Origin: Meconema thalassinum | Lineage: Eukaryota > Arthropoda > Insecta > Orthoptera > Tettigoniidae | Direction: 5' to 3' | Assembly (NCBI GenBank): GCA_946902985.2 | Contig: OX336389.2 | Span: 982,016,482 to 982,080,481, forward strand | Length of the DNA stretch: 64,000 bases | Shown here: positions 11,586-23,243 of the stretch, one piece after another | Numbering within the stretch: position 1 is the stretch's first letter | How the letters are laid out: each line of letters begins with the position of its first letter | The notes under the pieces: model-generated | What the model was told of the DNA's origin: nothing | What the model saw: only the letters and a program-made list of their open reading frames with translations | Databases searched by the model: none | Position numbers and translations under genes: made by a program

Positions 11586-12884
11586 TTGATTTCTTACTTT
11601 ATTTCTTATGTCTCTAAATTGGTTTTTCACGTCCAAGCTACGGATGACTGCATGACGTGTTACTGGTTCCGCTTTAAGTCACAGCTGATTGAACTAGTTT
11701 TGTTTGTTTATTTCGAACTGCTTGTTTGTCAATCTTGTTTGTATACAAGCTCGGGTAAGGGCAAGCTGCCGTTTATTTCCTTTATGCTTGCCAAAGGTCA
11801 GAGCAAGTTTTCCTTATCTCAACTCTGGCTGACTGCCAACCATTGTCTCGCGAGTTGCTTCCGTAAGTTCAGAAGCTGCTCACCTCTTTACCAAAATAAT
11901 CTTGTTCCGGTCAAGGACTCTTTCAGCTATTTATATTCCTTATCTCGCTGTACTATGTGGGTCAAGGCCGCGTTTGCCTGTCTCTCCCACTTGCTTACGC
12001 TCGTATCCTATAGCTGCTTCGATTCCTGTTTCATAACATCGTTGCATATTTGTTACGCGCTCATGTATTGCACCTTGCTTACATATTTTGCACCTTTATT
12101 GTTCATTGATGAACAAACTTGTTTTTTCTCGTCGTTACATTCGATGTGTTTTTGTATTTATGCTTGTCACGTCACGTTTCCCGCTGACTTAAGTATTTTT
12201 CTGATTAACCCCTTTGATGCTTATTATACCTTAAGGTCATTGTTTATGGCTACTAGATTGTTGTTACCTATGGCGTTCTTGCCTCCTACTCGCATAGTTC
12301 CTTTGTTTATTTGGTATATTTTTATCTTTAATCGATGTACTTGTTTCTATACGCTTTGTTTAAACTTGTTAATTCTCCTTTCGCATCTTATCGCAATCTT
12401 TACTAGTGCTATATTTCCTGCAGCTTCTAGCTACTTTGAGACTGAAAGTGTTGTTAATTCTCGCTCTTTAACTCCGCTTTCCAATGACCCTGATGACCTG
12501 CTTCCACTCACACCTGGTCACTTCCTTATAGGCACTTCTCTTTCTGCCCCTCCTCCCCTTTCCAGCTCTTACGGGGATTCTAATCTACCTATTGTTTGGC
12601 GTAAACTTGAAGCCCTTCGCAATTCTTTCTGGAAGAGGTGGAACTTGGAATATTTAACTTCCTTGCAACGGAGACAGAAGTGGTTTCTTTCCAGTCCCGA
12701 CATTAAAGTGGGCGACTTGGTTTTGGTTAGGGATGTTTCTCCTCCCCTGGTCAGGATTTCTGGTAGAGTGACCGAGTGTTATCCTGGAAGGGATGGGAGA
12801 GTCAGGGTGGCCAAAATCTTGACCACTAATGGTCAGATCACAAGACCACTGTCTTTAATTGCTCCATTACCTTTAAATGTTTAA
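11586..12884 (+). pseudogene. unknown hydrophobic sequence fused to BEL/Pao integrase C-terminus
   Basis: One open frame of 432 codons. The last ~150 residues are the BEL/Pao integrase C-terminal domain: LTPLSNDPDDLLPLTPGHFLIG, then WRKLEALRNSFWKRWNLEYL, RRQKW, VGDLVLVRD and RVTECYPGRDGRVRVAKI. The first ~280 residues are rich in cysteine, phenylalanine and leucine and match no part of Pol I recognise. Reverse transcriptase, RNase H and the integrase catalytic core are missing. The sequence between about 11060 and 12430 is either heavily decayed or replaced. Confidence 0.75.
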
Positions 12885-13087
12885 CTGTTTATTTTGTTCT
12901 CTGTTGGTGTTTGCCCCTCCCAGCTTGGTGTATTCTTGGAATACACGGTATGATAGAGTATATTTTTAATGCTCTTTTCTTGTTCATTCCTTCCTTTTTC
13001 TCAAACACCAACAGTGATCTTCTAGTTTCTCTTTGGTGGTCATGTCTCTTATGTCATTTGTGAGTCTGTTCTAGATATATATCATCC

Positions 13088-13759
13088 ATGACCCGCCTAG
13101 CGTCATCTAGCAGCGAATCTCTGAAGTTCCTCAATTCTTCCCTGTACAAGAGAACTTCTTTATCCATCTCGCCACCAGATCTCGTCACCATCGCCAGCTA
13201 TCATCTCTGTGATCAAGAGAACTTCGTCTACTTTTTCACTCACCATGCTGCGCTAGTATCGTCTGCTATCAACACTTTGAAGACCATTTCCTCAAGAGAA
13301 TTTAACTTTCTTATGTTGGTTATGCTTATATGTCTTCCTTTTGTCTCCTACCCCCCACTCTTTTCCCTTCCTTGGTCCCTCTGCGCTTCGCTGAGTGGGT
13401 CTCACTTGTACGTCGACCGTCGACTCAGTCAAGGCTCAACTAGAGCCAGCTATCATCTCTGTGATCAAGAGAACTTCGTCTACTTTTTCACTCACCATGC
13501 TGCGCTAGTATCGTCTGCTATCAACTCTTTGAAGACCATTTCCTCAAGAGAATTTAACTTTCTTATGTTGGTTATGCTTATATGTCTTCCTTTTGTCTCC
13601 TACCCCCCACTCTTTTCCCTTCCTTGGTCCCTCTGCGCTTCGCTGAGTGGGTCTCACTTGTACGTCGACCGTCGACTCAGTCAAGGCTCAACTAGAGCCA
13701 GCCTCCTGAACTCAAGAGGCATTTTCTTCATTCCACGCCATGTTGGAACTCTAATGTAA
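13088..13759 (+). CDS. LTR-internal reading frame, duplicated version
   Basis: The 223-codon version of the LTR frame at 6729-7148. Residues from ASYHLCDQENF to about LSQGSTRAS are repeated once because of the 252-bp duplication, which is exactly 84 codons. The product is unknown and its status as a real gene is doubtful. Confidence 0.25.
   Translation: MTRLASSSSESLKFLNSSLYKRTSLSISPPDLVTIASYHLCDQENFVYFFTHHAALVSSAINTLKTISSREFNFLMLVMLICLPFVSYPPLFSLPWSLCASLSGSHLYVDRRLSQGSTRASYHLCDQENFVYFFTHHAALVSSAINSLKTISSREFNFLMLVMLICLPFVSYPPLFSLPWSLCASLSGSHLYVDRRLSQGSTRASLLNSRGIFFIPRHVGTLM
13193..13696 (+). repeat. 252-bp tandem duplication in the 3' LTR
   Basis: Two adjacent nearly identical units, 13193-13444 and 13445-13696, each starting GCCAGC. 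The 5' LTR has one unit bounded by the same GCCAGC hexamer at both ends, which suggests slippage or unequal exchange at 6-bp microhomology. Confidence 0.9.
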
Positions 13760-15016
13760 ACCTTCAAAGGGAACTTCATCATCGCTATGCAGCAAAGATA
13801 AGTACAGACTTCAGGTTTTAACCTCATTCTCATCGTTATAATTCTACATGCTTTTAACGATCATTTTATAGGCAGTGTGAGATTACTTATTTGTGGCAAT
13901 AATCATCCTTCGCGGCATTTTCCATGTTAAGCTTTTGCCTGTCTAAGCCAACTTTAATAGAAAGTAGCTTTTCTTAAGCTAATTAAATGAGAAATCTTCT
14001 CATAACGTGGGATACCAATGAATACCCACTGTCTATAAAATATTTTGCTCGTTCCACCGCTGGAATAACTTTGGCCCTATTCTTCAGTCAAAATTGCTGT
14101 GGAACCTTCCAGAATCTACCAGTCACGCCGTCATGTATTTTCCACTCACATGTGTGAATACTTTCTCAAACTAAAGGATCTTCCTTATTATTTAATGCTC
14201 AATAGTTAACTTTTCTTCCTCCGTTGGGATTTTCTCTGGTGTACTTAATGACAATCTATAACTTTCTGAAGCAATAGACTTTCGCCTACCTAGTGCAACT
14301 AGTTACTTTCCATCATTGCAATAACTTTCTTTGCCATAAACTTTTGCGCTACTACAGTGAACTTTTCATCCATTTAACAGACTATAGTGAAAACTAGTGC
14401 TTGTTCAACATTTCTACCGCGTCGCGATCGTCCGATTACCATAAATAAGGCCATGAACATTTATCCTCAATTCCAATTGAATCGGTCATTTGGAAAAGGG
14501 CACATGTCCACAAAAGTAAATTTTACAGGAGAGACAAAAAAGTGAATAAATGGAGAATGAGTGTAACTACCAAAGCTGCATTTTGGCAATGCATATAACA
14601 TGGAAAGGGCCTTTTATTCCCGTAATATGGATTTCAGATTCCATCCTTAACGGACAAAAATTGAAATTTTGTTTCCTGGATATGTGCCCTTTTCCAAGGA
14701 ATTGGAATCTTCTTAGAAATTAAACACAAATTTTTCATCCCTGTCTCTTTAAATTTGTTTTAAATTGCATTTTATCATTACAATGTCTCTTTTTAATGAA
14801 CCTGTAGCACTTAGAAATCGGAGAATTACAAAAATATTCCAAACAATGCACATAAATCGTTTTGATAAACAAAACCCAGTATTATTGTTCATTACATCTT
14901 GTAAGGTAATATATTTTTCACTACATTTTATATTAGCTCTTTGAGAAATAACCTTATAGTCAGTGTAATTAATAGATTATTGTCACTGACTGTACATTAA
15001 CAATAAATCTAGAACT

Positions 15017-16789
15017 TCAAATTGCTTCTCTCTTAGGGGAACAGAATGCTTGTTCTTGCAGTGCTTCTTGCTCAGTAGTTGGACAGTTGTTTCCAATGTC
15101 ATGGTAGAAACTAATATGTTCATCACCGATATACTGTACCAATTTTCTTATGTCGTTGACCTTCTTAATATTAATGGGAAGTTTTCCATTATAGGCTTGA
15201 TAGTCGAGTAGTGTCGGTAAAGCGGGACGAAGCCCAGTCGGCTTGGACAAAGCAAATGTTGCTAACAGTTCTGGGAGGCTGGAGATCCACTTAGACACTG
15301 TTAGAACTCCGGGTGCTGCACAGTCATATCTAAATTCATTGTACCCAGAACTATGGAAAGATATTCTGTCCTTTCTAGGAATGTTTTTTCCAGAAGAAGC
15401 AGTTGATAACACTGATCTTTTATAATGTGTAAGCCACCATCTTTTGAAATTGATCAAATCTGAAGTGCCCACACGTTTCACAGAAAATTTATTGGTAATT
15501 GACGATTGCACAATCATGCTAATGTACTGTTCTGGGGTGTAAATCCTATCTTCCTTACGTAGCTTACGTTTTACTACTGCAAAATTTCTATCACAGTCAT
15601 TGAAGGAATGTCGTCTAATGGGAAAGTATTGACACTGTAGATTTGTTAAAATCGTCCACTTGATGCCAAAGCTAGTACTGTAGAATACGTACCACTGTGT
15701 TATTCTTATTTTGTCCCGGACATCCGTCTGAGAAAATATAAAGCTCAGTAACAGTTTCTGCGACACATTCATTGACGTAGTCATTAAGAAATGTGCATAC
15801 TTCGTTTGGCCCTTTAAGTGCCTCACCTTCATGATATGAATAAAACCTGGCTTTGTTTTTAAATTGTGAATGCAAAATACGAATACCCATAGTTGCCTGT
15901 AATTGAAAACCTCCTGCACGGGAATATGAGGTAAGGGAAGGTTTTGCATGTAATCTATTACGATTCTTGCTACATGATCATTCTTTAGAGACTGAGCTTT
16001 TATTTCCTTGATTTTGTTGTAGTACTTGCTGGCTCGTCGTTTATGTACTATATATTCAGCTGTGGCAACGCGTTTTGCAGTATCATTTAAATGTGCACTG
16101 CACATTTTCTGTTCATATTCCTCGCAAAAAGAGCAGACATCTATCTGCGGCCCACCGAAAGGTAATGCGTAATTCTCTTTGAAGTATTTTAGGAAGAACT
16201 TATATTTCACTGTTCCTTTCATGTTCGGAAACTTATTAACATACATGTCATACATTGCTCTCACATTCAGGTTCGCAGGCAGGTACTTTTTAGTAGTATT
16301 GTTGGAATAATGCACCTCTTTTACACCAAATGATTCTATGAACTGGCTAATACTCATACAAGTTTCTCCAGTAATTATGTTGTGTCGAGACCCTATAGAT
16401 GTCCCTCGTTTGTCTTTTGGCGACTCATTAGCAGCCAGTAACAAGCATAAACCTTGAGTTTTCTTAGAACTCACTCCATGTAAACAGATGAAAGCTTGTT
16501 TGCATACTGGTACTCGTCGACTGTTCAGGCAAATATAATATGTGAAACTGTGTATTTTAGGTTTTGAAACAGAGGCCTCTGGATTCTTCCGTTCTCGTGA
16601 AATCTCCTTAAACTCGATAAGACTTTGTAAATATGTGTCCTGTGCATCCTTAGTGTCAAAGTTATTAACATACTGTAGCTCAAAATAGTCATTTTATCTT
16701 CTTCCGTCATTCCATTAAAACACCCTCTGGGACATCTAAAACGCAAAGGAAAATATTTTGTATAACCTAAATATAATGTGTGTCGTTCC

Positions 16790-16852
<63 letters not shown>

Positions 16853-17057
16853 TTGGGCATACCTGCAGCTTGATCCAGTTTTCCTAGTGTCAATAGATTT
16901 ACCAACGTGGTTAATATGGGACAATCCGTTAATTTTAGCCGTTTTAATTAGAACTGGCTGATAATTCGTGCGGTTAACTACTCCTTTCTTTCTTCTCTTG
17001 CATACTGTACGCACTATCAGAATCTATACTGTCACTACAATCACTTGAACTTGCCAT
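15017..17057 (-). pseudogene. DUF7869-like DDE transposase, spliced, frameshifted
   Basis: Start ATG at 17057. Exon 1 ends at 16863 and joins exon 2 at 16735 across a 127-bp GT-AG intron, giving ...TGSSCRCPRGCFNG. The main frame runs to the stop at 15017. Diagnostic blocks are the CSFCEEYEQK cysteine motif, IDYMQNLPLP (first acid), FSDGCPGQNKNN (second acid) and HSFNDCDRNFAVVKRK (third acid). There are four frame breaks: in exon 1 near 16980, near 16685, near 15890 and near 15685. The last two bracket a segment with the second acidic motif in another frame (15672-15890). The protein cannot be made as it stands. Confidence 0.8.
16736..16862 (-). other. intron of transposase 1, mostly (TAA)n microsatellite
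   Basis: The donor GTATGC and acceptor TTTTAG bound a 127-bp intron, of which about 60 bp (16791-16851) is an uninterrupted (TAA)n tract. Splicing joins two halves of the cysteine-rich N-terminal region. Confidence 0.7.
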
Positions 17058-18398
17058 GTTTACAACTACAACATACAAGCAACACCTCGGAAACAGCTGG
17101 AAGGCGGCAGATGTTCCTAGTGGCGGGAACTAACACCGCGCTGCCTGCGCTCGCTGCGATCCATTGGAAAAGGACATGCTGTGGGATATGTGACCTTCTC
17201 GAATGGAATGACAAAATTGTCAGGTCCCGTGCTCCATACGTACAAGTCTTAGAAGTGTATTTTTCGCGTGGATCAATGCGTCTACATTTAAACTACAGGA
17301 ATATGAGAAAACATGCATTTCGAAAAAAAGTGGACATGTGCCCTTTTCCAAATGACCGATTCAATTGATCTTTCCTAAACCTTTTACTAACAAACCATAA
17401 TAATAAAGTTGTTACTTTAAGTCTTTTTTCAATGAGGTGTCACTCTATAGAAGTGCCCTCCCCTTTTTCTTATATAACATTAATTAACTTCTGCATAAAT
17501 ACGTGTCGAGTACACGTTTCAAACTTACATTGTTTCTCCCTTCTAATTAGGGAATACAATTCTTTCAACTCATGAGTGAGTTATTTCTTGGTCTCACGAA
17601 AGGGAAACTTGCCCCATTTGTCTCGTGATTCCTACTTAAACATAGGAAGTCTAGAACCTTCCTTTTGACTTTCTCTTCAGGTTTCACAGTAAGTGACCTG
17701 TCCTATCTTGTATAACTATTATAATAGTTATTCAGCGTAAATATAAGAAGTTATAGGAACTTCTCTTTCATTCTACCTGCTTTCTTTATTGTTATTTTCA
17801 AAGTTGTTACTCTTTCTAGAATATTTTCTCAGAAATTTCTAGAAGTACACACCTTGAACTCTATTTACTGTCTAACTTTAATCACTTTAATTGTTCTTAA
17901 CTTTTGTACTTTATCCTCTCTATTTTGTAATCTTGCGAGGATTTTAAAACATATAAAGGTTTGAAACCAATAGAATTGTTAATTGCCTGGCGCAAACTTT
18001 AGATGTTTTTTCGGAGGTCTGTGACCCCAGTTGTTATAAAGTTTAAATTATATATTTGGCAAAAAACTACTACTTATTTGTTAAATACATTACGCTCTTT
18101 TGCATTGTTAAAATAAATTCAAGTTCCTTTTTTTTGACTCATCATTTTTCTAATACTACAGTTAGGCAAGATCCTGTCTTTCCTGACTCCTCCTAGGTTC
18201 ATGCCCTCGTTAATGCAAATAAACCTTGTGATAGGGTTTTCACCACTCGTCACATTTAAGGAAGTACTCATAATTATAACTTATGTCAAACTCTCTTCCT
18301 ATTTCTCCATCCTTTTTCTCTGGTCCGAAACCCACTTCCTTTTCTTAATCATCTTCCCTTGGGGGTTAGGTTATTCCGCAGCCAATAATTTACCCAAA

Positions 18399-18849
18399 CG
18401 GTTCTATGGGCTTTGTAGTGGTTTAATATGTCTTGTAGAAGGTCGTAGAAATGTTCGATTTCTTCCTCCGTACTAGCTTCTGTGGGAGCATAGACTTGGA
18501 TAATTGTGAAGGTATGTCTGTTTAATTTCAGGGATAGTACAGCTATCCTCTCAGAGTCCCCTTTAACTTCTTTAATGCAATGTTTTTGTTTCTTCTTTAT
18601 TATGAATCCCACTCCTTTCTGTCCTTTCGTTTCGCCTATGTAGATGAATATATCTCCTTCCAGTGTTTCAATTATTTCCTGCCCATATTTTCTAACCTCA
18701 CTAAGACCTAGTATATCGAATTTCAGGTCAGCTAATGCATTCTTTAATTCCGTTTCTCTTTCTTCCGTTCTCAGAGGCCTTACATTCCAGGTGGCGATTA
18801 TTAGTTCTTCCTTGTTCTCCTTGTGTACCGTCTGTTTAGTGCACATCAC
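18399..18849 (-). pseudogene. LINE ORF2 start: APE-type endonuclease, truncated
   Basis: Codes for the N-terminal half of an APE endonuclease: LIIATWNVRPLR, then ILGLSEVRKYGQE, KGVGFIIKKKQ and TIIQVYAPTEAS. It is broken at KAHRT by the BEL insertion and resumes at 6558. It would nick target DNA for target-primed reverse transcription in an intact element. Confidence 0.85.
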
Positions 18850-18866
18850 CTCCTGGTTGTTGGTGC

Positions 18867-19394
18867 TCAGTTTTTTGTGTTTAGATCTTTTGTGTTTAGG
18901 TCATTCCATTTTGTCCAGTGGCCATTTAGAAGAATCTTCTGATATCCAACTTTTACTTCGTTGTTGCCTATATTTCTCTGTTCTCTGGCTATGCTTCTTA
19001 GTTCTGCTTGAATCTCTCTCTCATTCTTAGTAAGGTCGTCGTCTATATAAACGTCTTGCCCTTTTAGCGTCGCCTTGTTTCGAACTATTCTTAACTTGTC
19101 TGTGAAGTTCTTGAAGGTGACTCTCAAGATCCCTCTCTTGTTTTTATCTTTCCCTATGTATGTCATGTTCTCTATTTCAACATCTGCATTTATCTTCCCT
19201 AAGATCTCTGTAGATTTTGCATCTACTTCCTTTTTGTTATCATTCTCCATCTTTAGTTCTTTTCCTTTAATTACGATATTGTTCTTTCTCATCCATTTTT
19301 CCGTTTGTTCTTCCCATGTCTCTAGGCTTTTGATTCTTTCTAATATCAAATTAATTGTATTCAATTCCATTTTGCATGAAAAACAATTTTCCAC
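18867..19394 (-). CDS. LINE ORF1, coiled-coil RNA-binding-like protein
   Basis: 175 codons, intact. Residues 1-45 contain a predicted coiled coil (LERIKSLETWEEQTEKW). The following part has NIVIKG and FKNFTDKLRIVRNK, in the order seen in L1-like ORF1 proteins with an RRM-like fold and a basic C-terminal half, which suggests nucleic-acid binding. It ends 18 bp upstream of the ORF2 start. There is no zinc knuckle. Confidence 0.65.
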   Translation of the reverse strand: MENCFSCKMELNTINLILERIKSLETWEEQTEKWMRKNNIVIKGKELKMENDNKKEVDAKSTEILGKINADVEIENMTYIGKDKNKRGILRVTFKNFTDKLRIVRNKATLKGQDVYIDDDLTKNEREIQAELRSIAREQRNIGNNEVKVGYQKILLNGHWTKWNDLNTKDLNTKN

Positions 19395-19427
19395 TGATTG
19401 ATGTCTTTCTTATCCTTTAAAAAAGTC

Positions 19428-19925
19428 CTACAATTCGTCAGGCTACATTTTTTGAAAAATCCAATTTCGTATTTTTGTATTTTACCTGATAACCTGCTCA
19501 TGCTTAAATTAAAGCTAAATAACTGCTCTACAACTTTACTTTTGATGACTTTCCTCGTTGAATGAGTATTTTAGAGGGTAATCTGTTCAGAAGACTAACT
19601 TACTACAAATTTCGAACAAATTGGAAAAAGTTCCCCATTTTCGAAGTGTTGTATCTCGAGATCTATATGACATACAGATCTGGAGTTGCGCACTAATTGT
19701 CGGTAATTTTGTCTTCTTTATAAGTGTAGAGGGTGCTTTTGCCATAGAATGCATATTTTGGAAGTTGTGAGCCAAAAACCGAAAAACGTCTGAAAATGTC
19801 GAGGTTTTTCGAGCACCACGAAGTTAGCACAGGTCTTTCGAGGTTGCAAACTTGGTTTTACACTATTGGTATATATCCTAGCAACATCCCAAAAAATCAT
19901 ACCTTGCAATTTTTGCGACCTAGAA
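19428..19925 (-). repeat. right copy of ~0.5 kb inverted repeat
   Basis: Reverse-complement partner of 1143-1662. Both copies share short frames that translate as YTNSVKPSLQPRKTCANFVV, but these are not obviously genes. It lies within about 35 bp of the LINE 5' end. Confidence 0.7.
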
Positions 19926-20940
19926 TGTCTTAGATGACTGGCCTAACATGCAGTACCAACATTCTGTGATTGGGCACTCGGTGATGCATTGATCTAAACG
20001 AGAGGCATGACACGTCTGCTGTTCGCTTATGTCAGCGACTGATTACTCTGTCAAACTAACTTGACGTGAAACACGAGGTTCATTTTGAGACTTTCATTAT
20101 GCAGGACAACAGAATTAACGAACATTTGTATAATTAGCTGGGTATGGTAACTTTAATTAATTTTAGTTGAGATTGAAATGATGGACTGGAGATAAAATTC
20201 CAGCCAGCGAGAGTCCGGACTACCAGCGGAGCACATGCTCTAAGCATCTTCTGGGAGCTGCTATTACTAAACTCGCTTCAATGCGCGAACTCTGATGGCC
20301 ACTTGCCAAAAACGGTGGCACAAACTGTAACGATGTGTGTAGCATAAGAAGACCTACATCAAGATCATCTGCCTAAGCTGGGTAAGAAATGAGATTGTTG
20401 ATCTGTAAACTGAAGATGGTTCATAATTTGCATGACTTAGTGTGTTGTCTATTTGTGACGATTGAGTCTGATAAGAGATTGCATTTATTGGTTCTGCTCA
20501 GTCGTATAGGAAGGCCAGTTTTCTCACTATATCCCCATTTCTTGAGAGTATTTCCAGGCACTTTCCAGCATAGAAATTTTCCAAAATGCTACACAAAGAA
20601 ACAAATTTGCATTATTATTTTATATTTTAAATAATTATTCTTGCTTTCAGTAAAGGATGTATCCGGTTTAAATTACTTTGTTATGCTATAATGGCTAACT
20701 TGGGTTTAAGAATGTAGCGTATAGGCTACATGAGCACATTTCCAGGTCATGATACCAAAATATCTCCAGAAATTTGTTTCGATTTTCTTTTCACAGTACT
20801 GGTAACACTGACATTGAATAATTTTCCATTTTCCAGGATAGTCCAAAAAATCTCGGAAAAACCTTTCAGTGAGCTGATCTGCTTGAGAACAAGAAGAAAG
20901 TAACTGAATTTTATTATGTCTGCAATGGGACACTTTCTAC
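19926..20940. other. no recognised feature
   Basis: AT-rich sequence with only short frames and no motif or repeat relationship that I can identify. Confidence 0.4.
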
Positions 20941-21309
20941 ATGGACAATAATAATATCGCATGGCCTCGGGTGCCGGGTGCAAGTGTCTTATTTGACGCC
21001 CGGAGGGCAGCTTGCATGTCGATTATTGTTGTTCCTTGGAGCGCTATGGAAGTCAAGGAGGTTAGATATCTAAGCTCCTTGACACTATAGCGCTTTCTAG
21101 TAGAGAATGGAGGAACTTTTGTGTTGGCGGAAAATCCCGAGATTACTCTTGCCATTATGAACACGGCCTACTGAATTCAAATGGGTTCTTTAACATGCCA
21201 ACATCGTATGACATGCGTGTCTTGATTTCTTCCGCCTTTCAAAAATCACTTACAGTAGTGGTTTTTGGACAGTTCTAGACCCTCCACACGCCGCTCCTCC
21301 GCTGGAATT

Positions 21310-23240
21310 CCAAAATGGCGATATATTTCGAACCAATAAGGCTAGAGACTTGTACAAGGTGTCAAATTACTCGGGCGGACACCCCCTTTTCTATGGAGAA
21401 CCTATTTTACCCCCAAAATAAAAGCCACCCCTATTTGGAGTGAAATAGTAACTCTTTTAGTAAACTTTATTTCCATGTATAACAGGTATAAGGTCTTACA
21501 CTAATGTGAATTAAACTTTGCTCAACATGTATCGCATGAATACAATTTTACACTAGAATGAATCAACATTTTTTGTTTTGTATACATGTGCACTCGTGGC
21601 TTTTGTAAGAGGATGGACATTTTAAATGGTTATTTATGGATGAGTTTTTTTAATTTAACCAAAGAATCCAAAACTAATAGGTCATTAGCTTTTTAATATC
21701 TTGACAATCAATGATCGGATTTGAACATAATTGTTCTAGGACTTGGGGTGATGCCCCCTTTTTGTATAGCCCCCATAATTTAACAAAAGGACTGAGAACT
21801 AATAGGTCATTGACTTTTTTAATATTTTGCTAACCAATAATTGGATTTGGACACATGAGGTGTCATAGGGCTCAGGGTGATACCCCCTTTTTGAATTTAT
21901 TATTTATTTTTGAAATTTCGACAATGGGCCTAACTACACATTTTGAAAATTCTGATTTTTTTTACTTTTTAATTTATTTTAATATTTTTTTTAGTAGAGA
22001 GAGATAGTACCAGTTGTGTTTAAACGAGCTTGTCGCCGACCAAGGTGGCCATGTTCAATGGATAAATTGATATTTTGCGAAGCATTGATTGGAGGGGGTC
22101 ATGCGACCACTTGTTTTTAGAGTATTGTTTATGATTTTTCCTATGGTGCACTTACTTACTCAAAAGACCCAAAACAGCAAGGTCATTGACATGAGATTTT
22201 ATAAACTAATAATTGAATTTGAACACATGAGGTGTCCTAGGACTTACCATGGTGCGTTATTTCTCTTTACTTTATGGCTTATGAATTTTCCTAAAAGACT
22301 GAAAACAACAAGGTCATGGACTTCTGTTTCCCCCCAATATATTACAGACCCATAATGTTAGATGTTTACTGTGAGTAATGAAACCTAGCCAGGTAGAGAA
22401 ATAATTATTGCAGGCTACACGTATGGTGACTGACAAGTCTTTTATCACTGAAACTTGTTTTTAGACCTGACTGCAGTACATAGGGAGTATATGTTGCAAG
22501 CATGGCATGAAAAACGGTGTACAAATATCCAATTTATCGATTCAAGAATTAAGAGTAGACTATATTTAATTGATTGGTTAAAGAGTTAAGTTAAAAAAAA
22601 ACAAGATGGTGACTACACCGAACTAAACTGACCCAAGCCGGACCAAACCGAATCAAACCAAACTAAACTCAACAAAACCTAATCGGGAACAAGCCAAGGG
22701 CCTAAGTGTAAAACTTGTGAGTGGATGTTGTCATTGGTGATGTCAAAAGGAAAGGGATAACGCTCTACCTATAGAGGGTAAGGTAAAGTTAGCGCATGGT
22801 GTTAATGCACACACCCAAGTACATGGACCAACAACAACTATCCTAAGCTGTTCTTATGGGTTGACCGTTAAAACTTGCTCAGTGGTTATTGGGACAAGAT
22901 GGTCGCTACGCACAACAAGCTTTAATTACACAAGGCTAATAATCTACGTATGCACTCGCAACAAACTAAATTAAACTGTCTTGCTAGCAGTGCTCAGACA
23001 TTAGGCAGATGACAGAAATGCATCGCTAACAGAAATACAACAATTTTTGGCTGTCTAATGTTACCAGCTAACCATTTCGTACTGCAGTGGCAAGCACTCC
23101 CACCTCTTGCACTGGAGATCTTAACTCGATTTCCAGCTTTGAGGCCTTGAACAAACGAAACTAAGAAAGAGGGTTATGGTGGCACAGTGGTTAAGCTGTT
23201 GGCCTTTCACTAAGGTAGACCAAGGTTCGATTTCAGGTTA
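21310..23240. repeat. diverged copy 1 of the palindrome-arm family
   Basis: Matches 26950-29460 in direct orientation with many substitutions. Shared landmarks are the opening ATGGCGATAT..CGAACC, the ACCAATAATTGGATTTGGACAC stretch, the AGTACCAGTTGTGTTTAAACG stretch and the closing tRNA-like box. Internally it holds several degenerate copies of a unit beginning around CCAATAATNGGATTTG and ending ACCCCCTTTTT. Confidence 0.75.
23172..23240 (+). other. tRNA-like box
   Basis: Has an A-box-like GTGGCACAGTGG and a B-box-like GGTTCGATTTC at tRNA spacing, but the acceptor ends do not pair, so it is not a functional tRNA. The same sequence lies in both palindrome arms (29391-29460 and 41081-41149). 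The LINE tail begins right after it. Confidence 0.5.
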
Positions 23241-23243
23241 ATA

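Larger units (their letters stand above)
14479..17362 (-). mobile_element. TIR DNA transposon 1 (DUF7869-like transposase; Sola-like?)
   Basis: Identical 33-bp terminal inverted repeats (14479-14511 and 17330-17362) start GAATCGGTCATTTGG. They are flanked by AATT on both sides (14475-14478, 17363-17366), and the uninterrupted site CCAATTGATC is present in the 5' LTR at about 7853. Because AATT is palindromic and the neighbouring bases are symmetric, a 6-bp CAATTG duplication is equally possible. It codes for a broken transposase on the minus strand. Copies of the TIR core (ATGTGCCCTTTTCC) recur near 14690. Confidence 0.9.
6568..18398 (+). mobile_element. BEL/Pao LTR retrotransposon, internally deleted
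   Basis: An LTR of about 2.3 kb occurs twice in direct orientation (6568-8890 and 12927-18398, the second enlarged by an insertion and a duplication). Between them are BEL/Pao-type Gag with paired zinc knuckles, a protease-like motif and an integrase C-terminus. The element sits inside a LINE endonuclease. The flanking bases allow at most a short duplication (GGT), so the exact ends are uncertain by a few bases. Reverse transcriptase and RNase H are missing. Confidence 0.85.
12927..18398 (+). repeat. BEL/Pao 3' LTR, enlarged
   Basis: A second LTR copy starting GGTGTATTCTTGG and ending ...TTTACCCAAA. It is 5472 bp because of a 2884-bp TIR transposon with its 4-bp duplication, and a 252-bp tandem duplication. 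With these removed it is close to the length of the 5' LTR. Confidence 0.85.
18399..19400 (-). mobile_element. LINE, 5' half
   Basis: The 5' part of the LINE at 3757-6567, separated from it by the BEL element. It contains a complete ORF1 and the first part of the ORF2 endonuclease. The 5' end lies just beyond 19394, close to the right inverted repeat. Confidence 0.85.

Noticed and set aside
16758..17014. Frames with long isoleucine runs
   Set aside because: Caused by the (TAA)n microsatellite in a transposase intron.
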